A stretch of 64,000 nt of DNA from Ferdinandcohnia salidurans (GTDB lineage Bacteria; Bacillota; Bacilli; Bacillales; Bacillaceae_L), in contig NZ_JBHUEK010000025.1 in the NCBI RefSeq assembly GCF_042680725.1, positions 124,001 to 188,000 on the forward strand. Direction: 5' to 3'. The notes under the pieces were generated by a model. That model did no database searches. It had not been told where the DNA came from and saw only the letters and a list, made by a program, of their open reading frames with translations. A program made the position numbers and the translations under genes. Shown piece by piece: positions 52,972 through 59,492 of the stretch (position 1 is its first letter; each line of letters starts with the position of its first letter).

Positions 52972-53817
52972 TTATCCTTTAACCGCTCCTGCAAGTCCTT
53001 CCATATAATATTTCTGAGTGAATAAAAACACGAATATGATTGGTATTACTGAGATTACTGTACCTGCAGCAATCCACCCAAAGTTATAGGAGAACTGACC
53101 ATTTAAAAAGCTTAATGCTGAAGCTAATGGGTATTTTTCTGTATCCAGTACAATGATCGGCCATAGGAAACTATTCCAGTTCGCCATAAATTCAAATAAG
53201 CCCACAACTGCGACCGCTGGTTTGATCATTGGCATCATTAATTGAACCCAAATCCGGAATTCAGAAGCGCCGTCCATTTTTCCAGAATCCCTGATATCGC
53301 CTGGAATCCCCATGAATGCTTGTCTAAAGAGGAAGACGTTAAATACAGAGACCAACGTTGGAAGGACGACCCCGGTAAACGTATTAATTAACCCCAGATT
53401 ATTAATTGTTAAATAGTTAACCACAAGTGCTGCAGCTGCAGGAATAATCATTGTCGATACGAGTAACATGAAAATGAAATTTCTTCCTTTAAAATTGAAA
53501 ATAGCTAACGGATATGCTGTTAAAGCACTAAATATAATACTTAATGTGACACCTAAGAAGGTGATGATCACGGTGTTCCAAATATATTTAAGAAAATCCA
53601 TATACTCCCAAACTTCGATATAGTTTTTAAAGTCAATAAAAGTTGGCAGTATCGCAGGTGGAAAAGCGAAAATATTCTTACCAGGCATGAGTGACACACT
53701 GATTAGCCAAAGAAATGGCCCCATCATAAAGATGGCAAATAAGATTAACAACACATAAACGATTGTTTTACTGACAATTTTTTTAAATAGATTCGTATTT
53801 TTCATAGGTTCATCCAT
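52972..53817 (-). CDS. Carbohydrate ABC transporter permease (MalG type)
   Basis: Protein of 281 residues with six predicted membrane segments and a degenerate EAA loop in SGKMDGASEFRIWVQLMMPMIKPA. AGTVISVIPIIFVFLFTQKYYMEGLAGAVKG is the usual end of MalG-type permeases (quoted in part). Its start overlaps the stop of the partner permease (TAATATG), so they are translationally coupled. The ATPase is not encoded here; an MsmX-like shared ATPase elsewhere is expected. Confidence 0.93.
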   Translation of the reverse strand: MDEPMKNTNLFKKIVSKTIVYVLLILFAIFMMGPFLWLISVSLMPGKNIFAFPPAILPTFIDFKNYIEVWEYMDFLKYIWNTVIITFLGVTLSIIFSALTAYPLAIFNFKGRNFIFMLLVSTMIIPAAAALVVNYLTINNLGLINTFTGVVLPTLVSVFNVFLFRQAFMGIPGDIRDSGKMDGASEFRIWVQLMMPMIKPAVAVVGLFEFMANWNSFLWPIIVLDTEKYPLASALSFLNGQFSYNFGWIAAGTVISVIPIIFVFLFTQKYYMEGLAGAVKG

Positions 53818-53818
53818 A

Positions 53819-54718
53819 TTAATATGGATTTACACCACCCTTCTTGTTAAACAGGAAGACGAAAATACTGAAGAACATGATAATGAAACTTACGACTAGT
53901 CCTAGTGCAGATGAATAGCCAAACTCAAATTGTTCGAATCCCTGCTGGTAGATATAGACACTACTTGTTAAAGTTGCATTACCTGGTCCACCAGACGTTA
54001 ATACGAATACCTCATCAAACACTCGAATCGCTGCCATTAAGGAAACTAACGTACATAAGAATACATATGGCTTTAATAACGGAATTGTGATTTTACTAAT
54101 GATTTGCCAGTTACTTGCACCATCGATTCTTGCTGCCTCGATACAATCGGTTGGGACTGCTTGTAGGCCAGCAAGATAAATCATCATATAATAACCTAAG
54201 CCCTTCCATAAGGTGATAAACATGAGGGCCCATAGAGCGGTATCTTTATCCGATAACCAATTCACTTTTTCATCTAATATTCCAATTGACATTAATAGAT
54301 AATTGAGAACCCCGTTTGAACTCATCAACCAACCCCAGATAATGGCAACAGCAACCATTGATGTAACAACTGGAATATAATAAGCTGTTCTGAAAAACTT
54401 AATTCCTACCATTTTTCGATTTACTAAAATAGCCATTAAGATGGAGATAATTTGGATAAAAGGCACAATAATCATATAGAGTAGAGAGTTTTTAAGCGAA
54501 GCAATAAAATCAACGTCAGAAAATGCACGTTTAAAGTTGTCCAGTCCTACGAACGATGTTTCTCCTATAACCGAATAGTTCGTAAATGCCAAAGGAAGAC
54601 TGAAAATAATCGGCCAAAAGGTGAATAGAGCAAGCAATATCAACCCTGGCGCCATAAAAAGCCATGCAGTTTGTACCTCGTTGAATCTGCTATAACTGTG
54701 GGCTCTTTTCTTTCCCAT
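53819..54718 (-). CDS. Carbohydrate ABC transporter permease (MalF type)
   Basis: Protein of 299 residues with six membrane segments and the EAA loop CIEAARIDGASNWQIISKIT, contacting the ATPase. AWLFMAPGLILLALFTFWPI at the N terminus is typical of MalF/UgpA-like subunits. AGGAGG precedes the ATG. Forms the membrane channel with the next gene. Confidence 0.93.
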   Translation of the reverse strand: MGKKRAHSYSRFNEVQTAWLFMAPGLILLALFTFWPIIFSLPLAFTNYSVIGETSFVGLDNFKRAFSDVDFIASLKNSLLYMIIVPFIQIISILMAILVNRKMVGIKFFRTAYYIPVVTSMVAVAIIWGWLMSSNGVLNYLLMSIGILDEKVNWLSDKDTALWALMFITLWKGLGYYMMIYLAGLQAVPTDCIEAARIDGASNWQIISKITIPLLKPYVFLCTLVSLMAAIRVFDEVFVLTSGGPGNATLTSSVYIYQQGFEQFEFGYSSALGLVVSFIIMFFSIFVFLFNKKGGVNPY

Positions 54719-54741
54719 AGGTTATTCCCTCCTAATCTTCT

Positions 54742-54886
54742 AAAACCTTGGCGTATTGCTCAGATTAGTAAGTCCACATGAGTAGGTAACAAAGACGTTT
54801 CCACAGGAAGTGGAGTATGTAGCCTTCGTCTTTGGAACATACTTTCTAAAAAGTTTACTTATAAAATCTGTGGCACCGCCAAAGGA
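54742..54886. repeat. Dispersed repeat copy 2 (ends CCTTGGCGTATTGC and AAAATCTGTGGCACCGCC)
   Basis: Ends match copy 1 at 7871-7955, but the interior is longer and different. It sits in the 240-base gap between the binding-protein and permease genes, with a further stem (ATTTCCTTTTAT / ATAAAAGGAAAT, about 54887-54922) at its side. Confidence 0.6.
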
Positions 54887-54920
54887 TTTCCTTTTATTCC
54901 GTATCCGCTGGATAAAAGGA

Positions 54921-54946
54921 AATGGGCAGAAGTTCATCTGCCCATT
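54921..54946 (-). terminator. Hairpin between binding-protein and permease genes
   Basis: AATGGGCAGA / TCTGCCCATT with a 6-base loop, 14 bases after the binding-protein stop. The following sequence is not a pure T run, so it probably works as an attenuator or mRNA stabiliser that raises binding-protein levels over permeases. Confidence 0.7.
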
Positions 54947-54959
54947 CAATTTTCATATA

Positions 54960-56246
54960 TTAACGAGCTAAAATATCATTAACTTCTTTCTCAGCTGCTT
55001 CAAGCTCTGCATCAAGGTCTTGATCATTAATGTAGATATTTTGTAGATGTTTATTGATTGCACTATCTACATCACCTGCGTTTTCAACACCAAGGTAGAA
55101 ATCTGTTGCTTTGTCTAAGCTTTCAACAGATGCAGTTAACGCTTGTCCCTCTAATGTTCCATCATTTTTATAGAAGTGCTCATCCTTCGCAGCTTCTTTA
55201 GTAGATGGAAGTGTGTTTGCTACTTTTGAGAATGCTAATTGATTTGCATCATTTGTTACATAATGTGCAAATGCTGCCGCAGCATCTACATTCTTAGATT
55301 CTTTAGGAACCACTAGATTCATTGTGTTTGTAAAACGAATGCCCGCTTTTCCTACTGGTGCTGGAACCGCGATTGTATTTTCATATACATCTGGTGAAGC
55401 TGTTTTTAATTGGTTAATAAACGAAGAACTTGAGATGATCATCCCTACTTGTTCACTACCAAAAAGCTCAACCTGTTTACTAAAATTTGGAATATCCTTT
55501 GGAATAGCCCCAGCCTCGATTAAATCGATATTGCCTTGGATGTATTCTTTTACTTCATCATTATTGAAGATCGCTTTATCGCCTTCTACGATTTTAAAGC
55601 CTTCTTCAAGGATAGAGCGAGTTTCCATTGTGAATACGTATCCATAAGAATCTGTTTTGTCTGCGATTTGTTTACCCCATGCTGCTAGTTCTTCTTTTGT
55701 TTGTGGAGGATTATTTAAATCAAGACCTGCTTTTTCTGCTAATGACTTATTGATATAAAGAACCGGAATACCTGTATACCAAGGAAGTGCATATGCACCA
55801 TCACCTTGTGCAGTAGAATTATAGATTCCTTCAAAGTAAATACCCTTTTGTTCATCTGTTAATGCCTGATTGAAATCCACTAAGGCATCTTTTGAAGCCA
55901 TTTGTTGAGCCATAACCGTATTTAAGTTAACTACGTCTGGAGCTTTCTTACTTGCAATGCTTGTTAATAATTTGTTCTGTACTGCATCATAAGGGAAGTC
56001 CTTCCAATCGATTTTTACATTTGGATTTTCTTCTTCATATTTCGCAATAAGATCATTGAAATAATCATTAAATGTTGGTTGAAGCGAAATTGTCCAAAAT
56101 TCAACTGTTGTCTCTTCGTCCCCGCCTTTTGCTTTATCTGAGCCTGAATCCTTTGTGCCTGAATCTTCAGAACTACATGCAGCTAAGACACCTAAAACAA
56201 GTAAAAACACCATTGCTACTGATAGTACTTTTTTGAATCTACTCAT
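54960..56246 (-). CDS. Sugar ABC transporter substrate-binding lipoprotein
   Basis: Protein of 428 residues. Lipobox LGVLAACSS with Cys24; then an acidic Ser/Gly linker and a family 1 extracellular binding domain (VEFWTISLQPTFNDYF, YEEENPNVKIDWKDFPYD). It captures an oligosaccharide outside the membrane for the two downstream permeases. GAGGTGGGG lies before the ATG. A candidate CcpA site lies about 90-100 bases upstream of the start. Confidence 0.92.
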   Translation of the reverse strand: MSRFKKVLSVAMVFLLVLGVLAACSSEDSGTKDSGSDKAKGGDEETTVEFWTISLQPTFNDYFNDLIAKYEEENPNVKIDWKDFPYDAVQNKLLTSIASKKAPDVVNLNTVMAQQMASKDALVDFNQALTDEQKGIYFEGIYNSTAQGDGAYALPWYTGIPVLYINKSLAEKAGLDLNNPPQTKEELAAWGKQIADKTDSYGYVFTMETRSILEEGFKIVEGDKAIFNNDEVKEYIQGNIDLIEAGAIPKDIPNFSKQVELFGSEQVGMIISSSSFINQLKTASPDVYENTIAVPAPVGKAGIRFTNTMNLVVPKESKNVDAAAAFAHYVTNDANQLAFSKVANTLPSTKEAAKDEHFYKNDGTLEGQALTASVESLDKATDFYLGVENAGDVDSAINKHLQNIYINDQDLDAELEAAEKEVNDILAR

Positions 56247-56336
56247 TTTTTCCCCACCTCATTTGGATTTTTTTGAATTTTGATCTCTAATAGTAATTCT
56301 CTTTGTACCCCCTACTAGACTTCAAAACCCTTTTTA

Positions 56337-56350
56337 ATTAAACGCTTTCA
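56337..56350 (-). promoter_or_regulatory. Candidate CcpA (cre) site
   Basis: TGAAAGCGTTTAAT on the minus strand matches 12 of 14 positions of the cre consensus TGWAANCGNTNWCA. It lies upstream of the binding-protein gene and would bring the operon under carbon catabolite control. Confidence 0.6.
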
Positions 56351-56368
56351 AGAGAGAATTTTCTCTCT
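56351..56368. promoter_or_regulatory. Palindrome AGAGAGAA-TT-TTCTCTCT, possible operator
   Basis: Perfect 8-bp arms around TT, directly adjacent to the cre-like site. RpiR-family regulators bind inverted repeats near their sugar operons, so it may be the operator of the regulator at 57070-57927. Confidence 0.5.
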
Positions 56369-56448
56369 ATTAGAAATGTATCACCTTTTGGAGATTAAAT
56401 CCACCTTTTTTATTAAAAAATAAAAAAATCTCCATTTTTTATTTTAAT

Positions 56449-57045
56449 CTAACTATTCTCCGCATCATAATCTCTTGCCATCATGACAAAATAGTAAGTA
56501 AATGCAAGAAGACTGAAGGAGATTAAAAAAGGAACAAATCTTAAATAGATTGATAGAATCACAATCAATGTATTAATTATGATGATGAGTAAAGGCTTAA
56601 ATGGTTTCCTAAAGAATAGAACAAAACTCTGAAAAATTAATGGTTTTAAACGATGCTCGCCTAAGATAAACAGTTTTGTAAGATAGCTAAATACCCCGAA
56701 AAATAAAAGAATCATAATAATATTAAAAGGAAGCAGAAAATTCTGTAACTCATTGGGTAAATAAAAGGAGGCAAAAATGTCTCCTATGATGACGATTGAA
56801 ACAAGTAGAAGAACGAACCAGACTTTCATCCCTTTTTTTAAATACTGAATAAATAGTTTTAAAAAAATTTTCCATGCAGGTATCGGCTCGTCTTCCGATG
56901 TAGATTTAATCGCCCCCACCAATGCAACAAAGGCAGGGTATGCAGTTACGAGAGGAAGTGAACATATAATAAATAGAAAGTTTAATAGAACCAAATCCAC
57001 TATATATTCGAGAACCTCAAATAGCTTGTTATTTGAAGAAACCAT
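56449..57045 (-). CDS. DUF624 / YesL-like membrane protein
   Basis: Protein of about 198 residues with five or so hydrophobic segments. LFEVLEYIVDLVLLNFLFIICSLPLVTAYPA and AFVALVGAIKS (quoted in part) match the YesL/DUF624 family, which accompanies sugar ABC importers in Bacillaceae; its role is not established. ATG at 57045 is preferred since AAGG is 8-10 bases upstream. It follows the RpiR gene by 24 bases, so they are cotranscribed. Confidence 0.87.
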   Translation of the reverse strand: MVSSNNKLFEVLEYIVDLVLLNFLFIICSLPLVTAYPAFVALVGAIKSTSEDEPIPAWKIFLKLFIQYLKKGMKVWFVLLLVSIVIIGDIFASFYLPNELQNFLLPFNIIMILLFFGVFSYLTKLFILGEHRLKPLIFQSFVLFFRKPFKPLLIIIINTLIVILSIYLRFVPFLISFSLLAFTYYFVMMARDYDAENS

Positions 57046-57069
57046 GATTTTCACCTTTTTATTCGTGTC

Positions 57070-57927
57070 TTAGTACAATTTATCAAGAACAGATTCCGCT
57101 GTACTCTTTATCGCTCTAAATGCCTGTTCTTTATTCTTAAGAGCTGCATTTGTTGCTAGAACATCTAATAGTAAAAGCTGAGCAATCTTGGAAGAGAAAA
57201 TACCACCCTCAAATGGGGATTCCTTGCTTGCAGCTAGAAGAATTAAATCCGCATATTTTGTAATCGGTGATCTCGCCTGGTTTGTAATACAAATGATAAA
57301 GGCTTTATTTTTCTTAGCAATTTCAATCGCATCGACGACGTCCTTTGTGCTTCCTGATGAAGATAAAGCAATAATTAGATCATTTTCTCCTAATAACGAA
57401 GCAGTCATTGACATGATATGTGAATCGGAGACATGTTCTGTATCATAACCCAGCCTCATAAATCGATGTTTGCCATCTAAAGCTGTGAATCCAGAAGAAC
57501 CCACCCCGAAGAAATAGATTTTTTTGGCACTATTAATCTTTTCAATTGCCTTCTGTATTGTCTGATCTTGTAGAAGTGCAACAGTATCATTTAAAGCACT
57601 TACATTTTGATTCGCTATCTTTTTTGCAATCACATCAAAGGGATCATTTTCCTCAATCTTTCCATATACTTGCTCATCAACTTCCATAAGGTTCTGAGCG
57701 ACAGACAATTTAAATTCTTGAAATCCACGGTATCCTAGTTTTCTACAAAAGCGCAAAACAGTCGTTTCTCCAACCCCTACCACTTCGGCTAAATCGGTAA
57801 CAGAAGAATAGACAGCTTCCTTGTGGTTTTCCATGATATAATCCGCTACCTTTTGTTCTGTTTTCGTAAGCGAGTTATATACAGATGTAATAATTAAAAG
57901 AGGGTTTACATTCTCTGTCTTTGGCAT
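57070..57927 (-). CDS. RpiR/MurR family transcriptional regulator
   Basis: Protein of 285 residues. N-terminal HTH_6 domain (EQKVADYIMENHKEAVYSSVTDLAEVVGVGETTVLRFCRKLG, in parts) and a C-terminal SIS domain (IYFFGVGSSGFTALDGKHRFMRLG; LIIALSSSGSTKDVV) binding phosphosugars. As the first gene of the region it probably controls the importer operon in response to a phosphorylated amino sugar such as ManNAc-6-phosphate or GlcNAc-6-phosphate. AAAGGAG precedes the ATG. Confidence 0.93.
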   Translation of the reverse strand: MPKTENVNPLLIITSVYNSLTKTEQKVADYIMENHKEAVYSSVTDLAEVVGVGETTVLRFCRKLGYRGFQEFKLSVAQNLMEVDEQVYGKIEENDPFDVIAKKIANQNVSALNDTVALLQDQTIQKAIEKINSAKKIYFFGVGSSGFTALDGKHRFMRLGYDTEHVSDSHIMSMTASLLGENDLIIALSSSGSTKDVVDAIEIAKKNKAFIICITNQARSPITKYADLILLAASKESPFEGGIFSSKIAQLLLLDVLATNAALKNKEQAFRAIKSTAESVLDKLY

Positions 57928-58265
57928 TATAAAAATCTCCTTTTTACTGCTAAAATTGTTTGAAGAAATATTCCTCCATTTTAAACAAAAGAGAATATAT
58001 CCTCCAACTCAAGAATACAAAATTCTCCCCGCTGGGTCAAGGGGACAGGTCCCTTGTCCCACCATTTATTTACATGTTCAAATTGCCATGTCCACTATTC
58101 CTTTTTTCTGGAAAGGGGGGACTTTTTCCTCATTTTAAGAAAAAAAGAAGGATAAATCCATCCATTCTCGAATCCACTTAACATTGAATACCCCAACTCA
58201 GCCTCCTTAGATAATTGAACAGTCATTATTGGGATTTCAATAAAATAATAAAGGAGGAAAAGAAA
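57928..58265. other. Divergent region between rpiR and a secreted protein gene
   Basis: Holds a half copy of the GGGACAGGTCCC repeat (58034-58074) and the leader of the gene at 58266. No promoter pair stands out and no RBS-supported frame is seen. Confidence 0.6.
58034..58074. repeat. GGGACAGGTCCC repeat family, left arm plus spacer
   Basis: GGGTCAAG, core GGGACAGGTCCCTTGTCCC (58042-58060) and spacer ACCATTTATTTACA; the right arm is absent. Confidence 0.88.
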
Positions 58266-59336
58266 ATGAAAATGAAGTCTGCTTTAGTCTTAGGTACTGT
58301 TCTATTGGCATTTCTTCTGCCCACCCAGACATTTGCCAATGAAAATTATGTACCCATCGAAACACTTAAGCCTGCGGTTCATCTAGAAAAGCCAGAATTA
58401 AAACAAACCGGAGGAAAGCTAATCCTGAGTGATTCTCCAGAAACATACTCCGATAGTGGTGCATTTTATCGCGACACCGCTACAGGAGAATTCCGTGTAT
58501 TTTGGCATCATCAGAATACAAGTGGAGAGACTCGAAACGTCAGCCTAGCCCTGACGAATACTTCGGAGGAACCAGTAATGCTTTATTCTAAAGGCGTTGG
58601 CGCTTCAGTCAGTATTTATCCGGACGTAGCTGGAAAAGAAGCATTGGTACAATTCCTAGAAGAAAAGGCTGAGAAAAAATACATACAGACCCTACAGCCT
58701 GGTGAGAGCTATTACTTGGAAACAAATGCACCCGATGGAGATACGGTAAGTGGGATTGCCCAATATGATGTTTATACAAAACACGGTCATCAGCCGGCCA
58801 CTGTTACTGCAACGACTCTTAACTATGTAGAACGTCCAGCTGACCCACTTTCTGTTGAAATCTTACCGCCTGACTCACATGTTCGCGGAAGTTTTCCACA
58901 TTTTGATCGTGAAGGTACTCTTACGTATGATACTGCATTAGGAAATGCCTATATTCGACTTTCATCTGCTGCTTATGGTCAATGGAGCGATAAATTGCCG
59001 GGAGAGTATGAAGAAGGTGTTAGTGTAGTCGATGGAAATAAACCAGTGATTAACAATGGGAACTATGGTGTTTTATATGATTTAGACGTTAGAGTGGATA
59101 ATAGTTTACATCAACCACTGCAACTTTCTATCTATGATAACCCAGCAGGTGGATTCGGTCATTTTGTGATGCAATGGAATGGTCACCTTAATACGACTGG
59201 GTTCCTAAGCTATGTAAATGCATGGAAATTTGCATCCGAAACAGTTGGTGCTAACGGGAATCAATATGACTTTGTCACAAGTCTTCCAGGCGGCGCATCA
59301 GGTCCATCTGTAATTTACTTTGTTCCGGAAAAATAA
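58266..59336 (+). CDS. Secreted protein of unknown function
   Basis: Protein of 356 residues with a clear signal peptide (residues 1-25, ALVLGTVLLAFLLPTQTFA). The mature part looks beta-rich, with a segment like an Fn3/BsuPI-type fold (VFWHHQNTSGETRNVSLALTNTSEEPVMLYSKG in parts) and a second at about 220-350. No catalytic motif is recognised. AGGAGG lies 8 bases before the ATG. It is on the plus strand amid minus-strand genes and has its own terminator. Possibly a copper-amine-oxidase-like or glycan-binding protein; not decided. Confidence 0.75.
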   Translation: MKMKSALVLGTVLLAFLLPTQTFANENYVPIETLKPAVHLEKPELKQTGGKLILSDSPETYSDSGAFYRDTATGEFRVFWHHQNTSGETRNVSLALTNTSEEPVMLYSKGVGASVSIYPDVAGKEALVQFLEEKAEKKYIQTLQPGESYYLETNAPDGDTVSGIAQYDVYTKHGHQPATVTATTLNYVERPADPLSVEILPPDSHVRGSFPHFDREGTLTYDTALGNAYIRLSSAAYGQWSDKLPGEYEEGVSVVDGNKPVINNGNYGVLYDLDVRVDNSLHQPLQLSIYDNPAGGFGHFVMQWNGHLNTTGFLSYVNAWKFASETVGANGNQYDFVTSLPGGASGPSVIYFVPEK

Positions 59337-59342
59337 AAGATA

Positions 59343-59378
59343 GAAAGGCTGCCATGATTAATATGGCAGCCTTTTTTG
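59343..59378 (+). terminator. Terminator of the secreted protein gene
   Basis: GAAAGGCTGCCAT / ATGGCAGCCTTTTTT with a short loop and a six-T run, just after the stop codon at 59336. Confidence 0.92.
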
Positions 59379-59382
59379 TGGG

Positions 59383-59423
59383 TCACGGGTTCGGGTTCGG
59401 TTCCGGCTCACAGGTTCACTTGT
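59383..59423. repeat. Degenerate G+T-rich remnant of the repeat family
   Basis: GGGTCACGGG followed by reiterated GGTTCGG-like units, directly before full copy E. It looks like a decayed or expanded edge of the repeat. Confidence 0.5.
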
Positions 59424-59492
59424 GGGTCACGGGGACAGGTCCCTCGTCCCACCATATTTTTACAGGGACAAGGGACCTGTCCCTCCGTCCCA
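59424..59492. repeat. GGGACAGGTCCC repeat family, full copy E
   Basis: GGGTCACG, left arm (59432-59450), spacer ACCATATTTTTACA, right arm (59465-59483), CTCCGTCCC. It ends at the stop codon of the large glycosidase gene. Confidence 0.92.

Noticed and set aside
54740..54949. Open frame of 69 codons on the minus strand between binding-protein and permease genes
   Set aside because: It lies in the structured repeat and hairpin region, no ribosome binding site was recognised, and it has no recognisable product.
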